A DNA stretch of 64,000 bases from Balamuthia mandrillaris (Eukaryota > Discosea > Longamoebia > Balamuthiidae), in NCBI GenBank assembly GCA_031835245.1, contig JAVKOQ010000012.1, positions 198,501-262,500 on the forward strand. The letters are read 5' to 3'. Of this stretch, positions 44,890-56,888 are shown piece after piece. The notes beneath the pieces were generated by a model. The model was not told where the DNA came from and made no database searches. It was given only the letters and a program-made list of their open reading frames with translations. Each line of letters opens with the position of its first letter. The stretch's first letter is position 1. Position numbers and translations under genes: made by a program.

Positions 44890-45417
44890 TGCGGTGGTTC
44901 GCTCTGCCGGCCTCAGCCAAGCCTCTCCGCCGCGCCGGCTAAGAACGAGCAGCAAAGGCGCCTTGCTAGCGGCGACGTAGCGGCCCTCTTCTGGCTTTTA
45001 GTTATTTTTTTGCGTTACCGCCCACTACCAGCTGCTGCGCCACCCCCACTACACCAGCTCCTGCTGCTCGTGTCTCGTTTGTGCTGCTGCTGCTGCGCGC
45101 AAGTGTTCCTTTTTTTTTTTGTTTACTTTTATTTTTGTTCCAATTATTAATTTATGGGGTGGCGCAGCAGCTGGTCGGGCGAAAAGCCCATAAACTTCGA
45201 CCACGATGCAAAAAGCAGCAAGAGGAGATTTCGGCCGGCCATAACGGAGCACTTTGGTGGTTGGGTTTCTCTCTCTCGGCCGGACATGGTTCTTGTTTGG
45301 GTTTAAAATTAAGAAAAAAATGACCATCTCGTCCTCGTGTCGTTCAGTCCATCCATCCTTACAAACCATTTCCCTTTATTTATTTTTTGTTTCCTTTTTG
45401 TTTGCTGGGTAGATGCT
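44890..45417. other. Intergenic region upstream of the SecG-like gene
   Basis: Between the SecG-like start and the 3' end of PSMB3, both on minus. T-rich and CTG-rich tracts; no gene seen. Confidence 0.6.
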
Positions 45418-46399
45418 TTAGTCCTGTCTGCCTTGCAGCTCCTTCACAATAAACTCTGTGGGTGTCCTGTGGGTAACGGATAGGTCATCATCAACGCTTC
45501 AACAGAGAGAACTAAAAAAAAAAAGAGGAACGACGAAAGAGAAGCGAAAGAGAACGACGAGAGAGAGAGAGAGGGAGAGAGAAGAAGAAGAAAGAATAAA
45601 GAGAGGAAAAAGGAGAAAAAAGAGGCATACATGATGTAAACCACTGCTCCCCATCCACTGAATGCATCTCTGTTTACAGACGAGAGCAAGGCCTGAGAAA
45701 TAACCTCAAAGAGATCCTCAGGTTCCTGTAACGGAATACAAAGGTGATCAGTCTCCTCCAAAACAGTTGGCTACTTGGCGGGGAATGAAGAAGTTACCAG
45801 GTTTGGTTTGTAGAGAGATTCACAGGTTCCATAAAGAGCATCTGTACAGGTGCCAGAGATCACAAAGTCGGCAGCCTTCAGAGGAGCACCAATAAGGTCC
45901 ATTGCAGTGATGAAAGGTTTATGTTCAGGACCCTGCAGTCCAGCTATCACAGGCTCAACAAAGTAGGGACCAAATCTGAGCAACACAGTGAGTCCAGTGC
46001 AAATCCTCTTGACGACAACAAAAGGAACAGAGGAGACGCTTACCGCTTCTCGTAAAGCATGGTAGAGACAAGGTTGGCAAATACCTCAGGCTCCATCTCC
46101 CTGTTCTCCCGAAGTTTATACATATTCATGCGGAACTTGAAGCGGTTGTGACTAGCGCACAAAACAAAGAGAAACTACTGTGAGTCTACCCACGTACAAA
46201 AAGCAGCATCAAAACGGTATACGTACAGCGTCTGTGCATCGGTTGTGAGGCCAGCAAAGCCAATCATGGTCTTATCGTTCATTCTGTGGATCTTGGGCAT
46301 ATCAGTTGCCAGAGTTTGTCCTTGCACGCCAAAGCGAGTGTCACTGAGGGTTTTTTTGCATTCAGAAAGCCAGCCACAAAAAAGCAACAAGAGAGAGAG

Positions 46400-46476
<77 letters not shown>

Positions 46477-46569
46477 AGATGCAGAGAAAGATAAAAACCT
46501 GGCAATGGCCACGCAATCCTTTCCGACCATAGCAATGACAGCTCCTCCATTGTACTCCAAGATCGACAT
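45418..46569 (-). CDS. PSMB3: 20S proteasome subunit beta-3
   Basis: A structural, non-catalytic beta subunit of the 20S core. Minus-strand exons run from ATG 46569 to TAA 45418. The N-terminal exon [20 protein letters not shown] then [20 protein letters not shown] shows the family start without a propeptide or catalytic Thr1. Later exons: [96 protein letters not shown] and a final exon ending VKELQGRQD. Length is about 205 residues, normal for beta-3. Introns carry CT repeats on the sense strand (about 46400-46475 and 45555-45610 read as GA on plus). It is divergent to RPN7. Confidence 0.93.
46395..46475 (-). repeat. CT microsatellite in PSMB3 intron
   Basis: GA/CAGAGA units on plus, hence CT on the sense strand of PSMB3; they fill most of intron 1. 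Confidence 0.9.
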
Positions 46570-47027
46570 GGCGAGAGGGGGCAACACAACAACAAAAAAA
46601 AACCGTAGTAAAATGTGAAAACGTGGGAGCACCAACTTCCTCCTCCTTCTTTCCCAACCAAAAAAAAAAAACAGTTGCGCCTCGCACTTTTGCCAGCGCC
46701 CGCTGCTTTGGCACCACCAACACCACAAAGAAATGCCCCCTCGTGCATGATGCTTCTCCAGCAAAACTGCGCGTGGACCTACATCGCCCCTCAAGCGAGC
46801 AAAAAAAAAAAGCTGGAGGTCCTTGTGCTTCCACGAAGAGAAACCAAAGTCACTGCAGAACTGCTACTTACTTGGCTGACGGATAGGTTGGTTGATTGAT
46901 GCTTGGGTTGTGGGAACAACAGTGTGTCTGACTCTCTCTCGCACGCACACACACCAAACATAAAAGGGCATTTGCGTAGCTAGAGGGAATAGGCTTGGAC
47001 AATAGCGCACCAGTGAAACAAACAAAA
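46570..47027. promoter_or_regulatory. Shared upstream region of PSMB3 and RPN7
   Basis: 458 bases separate the two divergent start codons. No other gene is seen, so it should contain both promoters. Two A tracts (46665, 46801) and a TTTTGCCAGC at 46687 are visible; no motif is proven. Confidence 0.6.
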
Positions 47028-48522
47028 ATGAGCCTTTCCAACGCAATGGAGGAAGAGAGCATGGAGAAAATACCTGACCTGGACCTGGCCCAACAGAGAT
47101 TCCTTTTAACGTTGCCAGAGGACGTGGTCGGTGCAGAGGAGAAGGAAAAGGTGAAGCAAACGCTCTTGGCTGCAATCGAAAAAGACAGTACGTGAAAACT
47201 CTCTTACTGAAGAACTCTTTTGCTTTCGTATGCAAAACACGCTCATTGCTGGCACATTTATGAACAATAGACATGCTTCCTTTCTACCAAGCGCTCTGCG
47301 AACAGTTCAAGTGGAAGCAGGACGCTGCTCTGGTACAGAAAATGAGCGCTGAAATCGATGCTCACTTGAAGAAACTGGATGAAACAATCGCTGATGCAGT
47401 TGAAAACCTTGGAGAGAGCGAAGTTAGGGAGGGTCACTTGGCCAAATCAGACTACCTTTGCAGAATTGGTGACAAGGTAACACATTTCTTCTTTATTATG
47501 TTGGCAACTGCTCCCGGTTTTGTGCTAATCTCGCTTGTTTGTCTCGCGTAGGAAAAAGCCATTAGTTGCTTCAGGGAGACCACTGAAAAGACGGTGGGCT
47601 TGGGACAAAAGCTCGACATAGTGTTCACTCTGATTCGTATGGGTTTCTTCTGGAATGACAACGACCTCATCGTGAGGAATATTGAAAAAGCCAAAAGCAT
47701 GATCGAACAGGGAGGAGATTGGGACAGACGGAACAGACTGAAGGTATATGAGGCCCTCTACAACCTCACCATACGGAACTTCAAACAAGCGGCCACCTTG
47801 TTCTTGGAAGGTCTTGCCACTTTCACATCATACGAGCTGTTCGCCTACAAAGATTTCATTGTCTATACTGTCTTGGTCAGCGTGCTCTCTCTTAACCGCG
47901 TGGAACTGAAGAAAAAGGTACATAAACCTGAGGAATAGATGATATTGTTTGGCGTTGTAACCACTGACCCGTTGATTTTGCTTATCAGGTTATTGACACT
48001 CCTGAAATCCTCTCTGTAAAGAAAGAGATTGGCCGCGTCTATGACTTGCTGGATTCTCTCTACAATAGTCACTACAGCACCTTTTTCTTGTGCTTGGGTA
48101 TGTCTTATGTGTTCCATCTCTTTCAAATTTCGTATCGTAACACTTTTATTTATTCATGTGGGCCTGTGTTTTGTGCAGCGGACATCACCGACGCCATGAA
48201 GCGAGACAGATACATGGCGGCTCATGCACGCTATTTTTGCAGGGAAATGAGAATTGTGGCCTACGCACAGATGCTGGACTCCTACCGAAGCGTTCGCCTG
48301 GAGTCCATGGCCAACGACTTTGGCGTCAGCGCCGAGTTTCTGGACAAGGAGATTTCCCGCTTCGTAGCGGCTGGCAGGTTGCACTGCAAGATCGACAAAG
48401 TGGCCGGTATCATCGAGACCACTCGTCCCGATGCCAGGAACGCCCACTACCACGACGCTATCAAGCAGGGAGACCTCCTTCTCAACCGCGTCTCCAAGTT
48501 GTCCAGAATCATTAACCTGTAG
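47028..48522 (+). CDS. PSMD6: 26S proteasome lid subunit RPN7
   Basis: RPN7 is a PCI-domain subunit of the 19S regulatory particle lid. Five exons join in phase: ATG 47028 ([20 protein letters not shown]), then [100 protein letters not shown], the PCI domain ([60 protein letters not shown]) and stop TAG 48522. About 390 residues, as in yeast and animal RPN7. It is divergently transcribed from PSMB3 and followed by a ubiquitin protease gene, giving three ubiquitin-system genes in a row. Confidence 0.94.
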
Positions 48523-49006
48523 AACGTTTCCCCCCTTCCTTCAAAAACGAGGACAAATACACAACATCATAATGGTTGCGGTTCACCTGTCATGCTCATC
48601 TCCCTTGTGTGTTTATGCATTGCGCTGTTGCATGGAGGGGTAGGGAGGGTGCTGCTTTGCTTTCGTCCCCCCCAATGGAGTGTGATAAGAGGGTGGGACA
48701 GGTCGTTTTCCACACAGGAGCCACAAAGGGAGACAATGGCTGCTATTTACGTGGTGGTTGGTTCCATGAAAAAGACCATTTCACTAAAAATAATAACTGC
48801 AAAGGAATAATAATAAAAAAAAAAGAGGAAAGAAGTGAAAGGGGGTGCGTCCCGTGTGTGTTGTTCACCTCCCCCTCTTTACCCTCTTCTGTGTGCGCGT
48901 GGAGGCACGGTGGTGAGGTTATTGGTGTTGGAAGAAGTAGCGGCAGCCACGACAAAAAAGCAATCTTTTCGCTCTGCTTTGCTTTCCCCCCTGAAGAATA
49001 ATAATA
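48523..49006. other. Intergenic region
   Basis: Between the RPN7 stop and the USP start. Contains A/T-rich and AATAATAAT tracts near 48810 and 48998. No gene was recognised. Confidence 0.6.
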
Positions 49007-52000
49007 ATGACGGAGGAAGAAACAAGTGGAGGGGGCTTTGAAGAGGTTGACCTGTTGGACAACAAGGAGGATCGGTTGGGCAAGCACCAAGGGAAGGGAC
49101 AAGAGGAGAAGGAGGAGGATGAAGAGGAAAGTGGTTCGCAGAGCGAGGAGAGCACGGCTGGCGCTCAGGAGATGACAGAGTTTGCCAATGCCAGCAGCGC
49201 TGCGGAGTTGGGCCAACCAGGAGAGGAAGAAGAGGGCGAGGAAGAGGAATCCTCTTCCTCCTATTATTCCTCTTCCTCTTCTTCGAGTGACTCGGAGGAA
49301 GACGACGATGAGGAGGAGGAGGACGAAGAGGAATTGTTGGAAGAGGAGGAGACCTGGCACCTGGTGATAGGGCAACCACCAGAGGGGGGCGCTGAGGAAG
49401 AAAAGCGGTTGATTCAGAACCTTGACATTGACAACATTGAGATCAAGCCTGGACAAAAGTGGTACCTCATCTGTTACCGCTGGTTACAGTCTTGGAAGGA
49501 TTACGTTCGTTTCGACGACGACGAAGAAACAGACGACGACGACGACGAGGAGGACGATGAGGACGGGGAAGTCAAAGCAGCAAAGAAGGCAAAAGGCAAA
49601 GAGGTGGTGGAGGGGGAGAGTGGACCACGACCAGGACCCATCACCAACCACACTCTGCTGGAGGAGGGAACGGGCTGGTTCAAACCGCACAACGAGGAAG
49701 GGCAGGACTTTGACATAATCCCCAGCGAGGCCTGGCACCTCTTCCACAGCTGGTACGGTGGAGGTCCTCCGCTGCGAAGGAGGGTGGTGGCCGCCGGCTG
49801 GCGCAACGAGTACCGGGTAGAGGTCAGGCTGCTACGCCTCAAGGCCGCCAAGTCCTCGGCCAAGGAGCAGGAGGTCGCCTACTCTTGCAGCAAATACACC
49901 AGCGTGGGCACTCTGCTGCGCAGGCTTGCCAAGAAGCTTGAGGTGGACCCCAAGGAGGTCCGCTTCTGGGACTGGCATAACCACAACAAGATAAAGGTGT
50001 TGGAGGACATGGATGAGACATTGGAGGTGGCACAGATAGTGGACCAGCAGTACCTCCTCTTGGAGGAGAAGAACAGCCAGGGCAAGTTCCCTCCCATTGT
50101 CAACCGCTCCAGCCGCCCCTCTACAAGACTATACGGCAACACCTATTCCACCTCTTCCTACAATTATTACAATTCCTCTTCCAACTACTACAATCGCTAT
50201 GAAGACGAAAGCGTGGAACCCGGCACCGTTGGCCTCAACAACCTCGGCAACACCTGCTTCATGAATTCTGCCCTCCAGTGCCTTAGCAACACCACTCCCC
50301 TCACCAACTTCTTCCTCACCAAGGAATTTTACAAAGATCTCAATCGTGCTAACCCCTTGGGCATGAAAGGTTTGTTGTTTCCTCTATCTTTTTGCTCCTA
50401 GCAGAGCACACTCTCCAATAAATCGACCGTTCTCACCCATGAATAGGTGCTCTGGCTGAAGAATATGCTCAGTTGCTGTCCGAGCTTTGGTCTGGGAAGT
50501 GCAGAGCAACAGCCCCGCGCAAGTTCAAGTACACTTTGGAGCATTTTGCTCCCCAATTTTCTGGCTACCAGCAGCACGACTCACAGGAGCTACTTGGCTT
50601 TCTGCTGGACGGCTTGCATGAAGACCTTAACAGAGTACGAGACAAACCCTACGTGGAAACCAAGGAAGCAGATGGCAGGGAGGATGCAATAGTGGCCCAA
50701 GAAGCTTGGGCTGGACACAAGGCAAGGAACAACTCGGTTATAGTGGATTGGTTCCAAGGCCAGTTGAAATCTACTCTCGTCTGTCCGGAATGTGCCAAGA
50801 TTAGCGTCACCTTTGATCCCTTTATGTATCTAAGTCTTCCACTGCCGATGAAGATGGACAGAGACGTCACTATCACGGTCGTCTTCAATGAGGGCAATGT
50901 TGGATCAATAGACGATGCTGGCGACACCTCCTCAGGCGACTCCCACTCACGATTGCCTCTGAAGTGCAAAGTTTCAGTACCCAAGTTTGGGACCATGGCA
51001 GACTTGAAGCAGGAACTAGCGAGTCTTACCGGCCTGCCAACTACAGCACTTTCACTTGTGGACATCTACAATTGTAGATTCTTTAGAACATTTAAGGACA
51101 GCGATAACCTTAACATGATTCAAGATAGGGATCATGTTTGTGCCTTTGAAATCCCACTGCCACCCTCTTTGAAAGCCGAAGCTGAAGTAGAACCGCCCAA
51201 AGAGGAGCGTGATACCGGCAAGCAAAAGGCGCGAATTTACGATGATGACTCTGATTGGGACGATTCCGATGATGATGGCTATGGAAGTTACCGTGCGCTG
51301 ACTTCGTATCGTGACGAAAAGAGAAACGAAGCCCCAACTGAAGAAAATGGACTCATCTATCTGAATGTGCTGCATCGCAAAGACGAGGTCGTTCGGTATT
51401 CCACCTATTACAGTGGATATACCTCCTACACACGCAAAACGCTCTTTGGTATGCCTAATATCATTGGTGTCCAACGAGGCCTTACCTACAAAGAACTCTA
51501 TCGTCTCCTTCTACAAAAGCTTGCCCGTTTTGTACGAGTCCCCGAACCAGAGCCCGAACCAGAGCAACTCAATGAAGAACAGCAACAGGAAGGAGAAGCG
51601 AAAGCAGAGGAAGGAAACGAAGAAAAAGAAGTAAACGAAAAGGAAGAGACAGAAAAAGAAGAGGAATCACCACAACTACGACAAGAGAATGAGGACGGCC
51701 AGGAAGTAGAGGCGAAGCCACAAGGAGAAGAGGTGGCTGATGGTGAAGAAAGCAACAAGGAAGAGCAAACGGCAACAAAAGTAGAAGGACCTAGCGACCG
51801 GGATGTCAACAACGCTTCTGATGATGATAGCGATGCTGATGATGATGATGGCTATTCCTCCTCTTCGTCTTCCTTCGATGACGAAATTGATAGGTTCGCT
51901 AAATGGCGCTCACCTCTACACCAACAACAACAGCAACAACAACCACCAGCCAGCACTGCCCCTGTGGACTCGCGACTGGAACTGATCGATGGCAGAAAGC

Positions 52001-53220
52001 CATTGTTTGTGATCCGCTTGGTTGACAGCTTTGGTTCCTCTGAGATTACTGTTTTGGAGAACAATGACCTTCCTATTACTCTCAGAAACAACCAGACACT
52101 GGCCCTGTGCTGGACCAAGGAAGCCCTTGACTCTGGAGCTTACCTTGCCGAGGAGGAAGTCAATGTGGAACTTCACCCATCTGCTGCCAAACCTACGGAC
52201 GAAGGGGAGGAAGAATCCCAAGAATCAGTTACCCTAGCAGAATGTATAGAGCTATTTACCACGGAAGAAAAGCTAGGCCCCGATGATCCTTGGTAATCCG
52301 TCTTATCTCAACCATTGGTAGATGTCAATAGTGTACTTAAGTAGAAGAATTTCTGCTATCTCTTTGTCATTCAGGTATTGTAATCGCTGCAGAGAGCACA
52401 GGCAGGCTTCAAAGAAGTTCGACCTTTGGAATCTTCCCAAAATTTTGGTCATTCACTTGAAGCGTTTTTCTTATCGTAACCGGTACTGGCGTGAAAAATT
52501 GGACACGTTTGTTGATTATCCTCTGGAAGGTCTTGATCTTTCGCAGCATGTATTGGGAGACCTCTCTGTTCCTCCTATATATGACCTTTATGCTGTCTCT
52601 GTACGTTGATTTCGTTTTCTCTCAAGGTTGTCTTGCTTATCTCATGTTGATCCGCTTTAAAACAAATGCAAAAAAAGAACCACTATGGGTCCCTTGGTGG
52701 CGGCCATTATACTGCATACGGCAAGAATCATCGAAACAACAAGTGGTACAAGTTTGACGACAGTTCTGTGAGCGAGGTCGCACCCGATCGAGTCCGTTCC
52801 TCATCAGCCTATGTCCTCTTCTACAGAAGACGAGACATGGACCCCACTCAGTGGACCCAATTCTCGACGGATGAGGGCGCGGAGAAAGCAAGGGAACTGG
52901 GCAATGAATCCATTGCTGAGACCACCACTACCACGACTACTATCCCAGCGGCTGCTTCGAGCTCTCGCTCCTACTATATCTCTTCAAGCAGCAGTAGTAG
53001 CAGCGAGGGAGAGGTTGGCGTTGGCTCTGATGGTGATGATGACGATGATGGCGATGAAGTATTTGACGACCTTGAAGGCGGAAGTGAGCGTTATGCAACC
53101 GTACATGTTATAACAGAACTGGATGAACAGGAAGACGAGGAATACGAAGATATAGAGGACAGCGTTCGGAAAGATGCTACTGCTGTTGACGACGAGAGTG
53201 ATCCCTCTTCTCTTCAGTAA
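49007..53220 (+). CDS. Ubiquitin-specific protease with DUSP and UBL domains (USP4/15-like)
   Basis: Cysteine protease removing ubiquitin. Exons 49007-50371, 50446-52291, about 52375-52600 and 52680-53220 join in phase. A Glu/Asp/Ser-rich leader is followed by a DUSP domain ([52 protein letters not shown]) that is split by an acidic insertion. A UBL-like segment follows (STVGTLL-type region, [20 protein letters not shown]). The Cys box is [20 protein letters not shown]. The [20 protein letters not shown] motif and two Cys pairs (VCPEC and YCNRC) are present. The His box is [20 protein letters not shown] then [13 protein letters not shown]. An insert of about 450 residues separates the halves of the catalytic domain, as in USP4/11/15. 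The C-terminal tail is acidic. The catalytic triad looks complete. Confidence 0.9.
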
Positions 53221-53591
53221 AATAATTGCGGCTTGGTGTGACGAAGACGAACGAGCTTGGAGCCGCTCCTTGTCCCCCTCTCTTCCTCCCTTCGTCACCT
53301 TTGTTGGTTGTTGTATCGTCATAGTCTTTGCACGGAAGTTGAAAAAAAAACAAATACTTTCATGACATTGTCGCCCTTTTCTCTCCTTTATACACCCTTC
53401 GCTGAACTCACCTCCAGACAACACCACCACAAAGAGCTCTGTTTGTGTGTTCCTGTGTTCCTGTGTTCCTGTGTTCCTGTGTGGTGGGGTGGCTGCCTCG
53501 CTAGCTTTTATAATCGCATCACACCACCATTCGGCCTTCGAGCCAACTGGTCCAGAGAGAGACAACTGCAACGACGACAACAACAACCAAC
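53221..53591. other. Intergenic region with short tandem repeat
   Basis: GTGTTCCT repeats at about 53445-53482, upstream of the macrodomain gene. No gene was seen. Confidence 0.6.
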
Positions 53592-54326
53592 ATGATGGCA
53601 ACTAGAGGAAGAGGAGGAGGAAGAGGAAGAGGGAGAGGAAGAAGCACCAACGGAAAGGAGTTAGCGAAATCGGTAACGGCAGCGGTGCCCCACATAGACC
53701 GAGCGGTGGTGGAGGAAGCCCTCAAAGCCAATGCAGGAGACAAGACGAAGGCCTGGCGGGAGGTCATCGCCATGGACGAGGAGGCCTTCGTGAGGGAGCA
53801 CCTTCCGGCTGCTCCCTCCGAGCACCCGCACCCAGCCTTTGAGCTGAAGGAGGTGGAAGGGGACCTCTTCCAAGCGCCCGAGGCGGCGGCCTTGGGCCAC
53901 TGCGTCTCGGAGGACCTCTCCATGTCCAAAGGCATCGCCGTGGGCTTCAAGGAGCGCTTCGCTGGCGTGCCGGAGCTCAAAGGGCAAGGGGTGAGGGCCG
54001 GCGGAGTGGCCTTCCTCCGCTTCCAAGATCGCCGCTACATCTACTACCTGGTGACCAAGCAGCGCTACTGGCATAAGCCCTCCTATCTCAACCTTTGGGG
54101 CTCGTTGCTGCGGCTGAGGGAGCTGTGCCTGGAGCATGGCGTCACCGAGTTGGCCCTCCCTGTGATCGGCTGCGGGCTGGACATGTTGCGGTGGCCTACC
54201 GTCCGCCTCATGCTCCACCGCGTCTTTGAGGAAACGCCGCTCTCCATCACTATTTATCATTGGCCTCCCTCCTCCCCCTCAACTCCTTCTTCTTCTTCTT
54301 CTTCTGCCCCTGTAAATACTCCCTAA
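53592..54326 (+). CDS. OARD1: TARG1/OARD1-type ADP-ribose glycohydrolase
   Basis: A macrodomain enzyme that removes ADP-ribose from acidic residues. Single exon, 244 residues; ATG 53592 is used, and 53595 is also ATG. It begins with an Arg/Gly-rich stretch (RGRGGGRGRGRGRS) and a small helical segment, then the macrodomain from about residue 80: GDLFQAPEAAALGHCVSEDL, SKGIAVGFKERF, RRYIYYLVTKQRYWHKPSYL, LALPVIGCGLDMLRWPTVRL. The Lys of LVTK and the Asp of GCGLD align with the two catalytic residues of human TARG1. The RG-rich N terminus and a Ser/Pro tail are extra relative to the human enzyme and may bind RNA or locate the protein (inference). No intron. Confidence 0.88.
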   Translation: MMATRGRGGGRGRGRGRSTNGKELAKSVTAAVPHIDRAVVEEALKANAGDKTKAWREVIAMDEEAFVREHLPAAPSEHPHPAFELKEVEGDLFQAPEAAALGHCVSEDLSMSKGIAVGFKERFAGVPELKGQGVRAGGVAFLRFQDRRYIYYLVTKQRYWHKPSYLNLWGSLLRLRELCLEHGVTELALPVIGCGLDMLRWPTVRLMLHRVFEETPLSITIYHWPPSSPSTPSSSSSSAPVNTP

Positions 54327-54344
54327 GACACTTCTTTTTATTTT

Positions 54345-54362
54345 GCTTCTGTTCTCTCTCGC

Positions 54363-54393
<31 letters not shown>

Positions 54394-54437
54394 CCCTCTC
54401 TCTCTCTCTCCCTCTCTCTCTCTCTCCCTCTCTCTTC
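54345..54437 (+). repeat. CT microsatellite
   Basis: CT/CCCT tract between the OARD1 stop and the start of the calmodulin-like gene, in the 5' leader of the latter. Confidence 0.9.
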
Positions 54438-54471
54438 GTTTCACTCCAGTAATAAAAAAGAAAGAAAAAAG

Positions 54472-55335
54472 ATGGCTTCAGGGCAGCAAGGACCAGGACA
54501 AGAGGAGCGGAGGAGGGTGCCAGCGCTAACACAGCTGCGAGGGCGGCACCATCGCGAAATAGAACGGACCATCCAAAAGGCCTTTGCACTGCTGGACGTG
54601 GAGCAGAAGGGCTGCCTTCCACGCGAGTCGCTGCGGGTTAGTGTTTGTTTTTTTTTTTTGCCGCACAACACACCCACACCCACCTGGTGATCCCTTGCTT
54701 CCTGCCTTGGGGATGCATCATCACACTAACGGCACGCCTTGCGAAAGGAAGGGCTGGCTATGACCGGGTGTGAACCTTCTCGAGCGGACAAAGTCATGCA
54801 GCTTGCCGCCACCACTGCTCCCCCTCTTATTGACTTCGAGGAGTTTAGGCAAATCGGTTTGCTCTGCTGTCTTCTTCCTTCTTGCTGCTTCCTGCTTCCT
54901 TCTTTCTTCTTCCTTCTTGCTGGCTTCCCTCTTCTTTCTAATGCGTGAAGTGGAGCACAGTGGTAGCAGAGCTATCAACACGCAGCGTTGAAACAGAGGT
55001 AGACCGGGCATTGGAACTGCTGCGCAGCGTGCGCCCCACGACAACATCAACCACGAGCACAGGGGAGCAGGTGCTACAGTGGCAGCACCTCGCCGCCCTG
55101 AGAGAAGAGCTTGGCATCAGCCCTCAGCAACTACGCGACCACGACCTCCAACAAATGATTTCTGAGTTTGCCTCCACCACACAACGTTTGTTCTTCTCTC
55201 TTCTCTTCTCTCTTCTCTCCCTGTTGCAGGGCATGCAACGTTACTAACAGGCATCGCATCACCCGCCACCGATGAGCAGCTGAGCTAACGGAAGAAGGGT
55301 TGCGGGAGATAGCATACAAGATATTGGCTGCATGA
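54472..55335 (+). CDS. Degenerate EF-hand (calmodulin/centrin-like) protein
   Basis: Start ATG 54472 (MASGQQGPGQEERRRVPALT). Four exons join in phase by the sites I chose: CGG|GTTAGT to AAAG|GAAGGG, ATCG|GTTTGC to CACAG|TGGTAG, and CAAC|GTTTGT to GATGAG|CAGCTG. The result has the helix-loop-helix rhythm of calmodulin: ERTIQKAFALLDVEQKGCLP, then RESLREGLAMTGCEP, LIDFEEFRQIVVAELS, a middle Thr/Ser-rich loop, DHDLQQMISEFASTTQ, and a last helix ELTEEGLREIAYKILAA. The loops lack the full set of acidic calcium ligands, so calcium binding is doubtful. If the last intron ends earlier (GCAG 55228) the protein would end at 55288. Family call moderate. Confidence 0.62.
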
Positions 55336-55461
55336 ATGTGTCGGGTGATTACTTTTCACCACCATGAGTAACTGGGCCATAGCAACAAAAGAGGCCTTTT
55401 GGTGAACGTACAGACAACTTCATGTTATATTGCAACATTAACAGCTACCGGCGGTGTAGCT

Positions 55462-56842
55462 TCACCGACGGCCGCGCGTGCTAAAAGTGAATGGTTTTGG
55501 CGGTGTTGTTGTCGTGGAAGTAGGAGCCCTGAGAGTGCCAAAAGGAGGAGGGGGAGCAGGTGCCACAGCAGCAGCGGTTCCCCAGCGGAAGGAAGAGGAA
55601 GAAGAGGCACCATTCGATCGGATCATCGACTCAGGATCCCATGCTGCTCCGCTGACCTCGATAGAAGGAGCATTGATGAAGAGCCGTCCAGAGGGTGCCG
55701 TTTGCGTTCCATCGGGCTCATTTGGGGGTGTCTTGTTGCATGCTCGCATCAACAGTTCGTAAAGAAGAGAAGAGTCCAAGCTCGCGAATTCCTCCGTTGC
55801 GTGAAGCTCGTCAAAGTTAGCCAAGATCGTTTCCATTGCTCTTTTCTACAAAGGAACAAAGAGAGAGAGAACACGCGGTCACGTTAAAGATAGTGGAAAG
55901 GAAAGCGGTAGAAAACGAACCTTGAGAAAGTGAGCACGGTAGTAGTCTCCTACTTGACAGAGCGTTACCGCAGTGTCGACCGTAACGTATTTGGTGGCCA
56001 ACTCCATTTCGCAGAGGTACTTTAGTTTGTCCAGCAGGAAGCCTTCCGCCGCTTGCAACAAGTCCAATACCTGTTGCACTTTGTCCGAGTCGTCGCTGCT
56101 CTCTGGATGCTCTTCCGCGTATTCGGCGATCTCTTTCTGATATTTGTCCATCTCTTTCTGGTAGTTGATCTTGCCTTGGGCGGCTTTCTCGATGTAGCTC
56201 TGAACAAAGGGCCACACAGCAAAGCAATTGTAGTGGTTGGTCATCGTCTTGTGAAAAACATCCGCAAGGAGGAGAGGGAGAGAAAAAAAACGAACCTGCT
56301 TTTCACTCTCAGGGAGATCCTTCCATGCTTGACCGAGGAGCTTTCCAAGCTCGCCAAATGGGACGTTGGGATTGGCGGCCTTGATGCTGTCTTGTTTCTC
56401 CTGGGAGAAAAGCAAGTAGGCCGTCAACGCTCGTTTGGGCTTCTGTACGCTGCCGCTACTGTGGTTGCTGTTGCTGCTGCTGTTGGTAGGGTTGGAAGGA
56501 GCTTCTGCCGTGGGAAGAGTAGCCGAGGGCAGCACAAACTTGCTGGTGTAACAGAACAACAAGAGAGCACGAAAAACGGGGTAGGAGAGCTCTTCGATGG
56601 GGATGACGGCGCTGTGTTGGCTCTCCAGCAGGCCGGAGGCGAACATGGCCTTGAACCGGTCGCAACGAGCGGAGAGGATGTGACGGTGGGCTCGCACCCT
56701 CTTGCCCTCCACCACAAAGGTCACGTCCGTGAACTCTTCCTCCTCAAAGAGCCGTTGCAGGTCCTATCATCAAGACAACGCGAAGAAGAAGAAAAAATAA
56801 ATGCAAGGCAAAGGATCTTTGTAACTAAGGCTGAGAGAGAGA

Positions 56843-56888
<46 letters not shown>

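Noticed and set aside
46687-46696. PACE proteasome promoter element
   Set aside because: One mismatch and a yeast-specific motif; kept only as a remark, not as a feature.
49007-50371. Minus-strand frames of 120-240 codons opposite the USP and macrodomain genes
   Set aside because: They are Ser/Pro/Leu-rich shadows of acidic or GC-rich coding sequence on plus.
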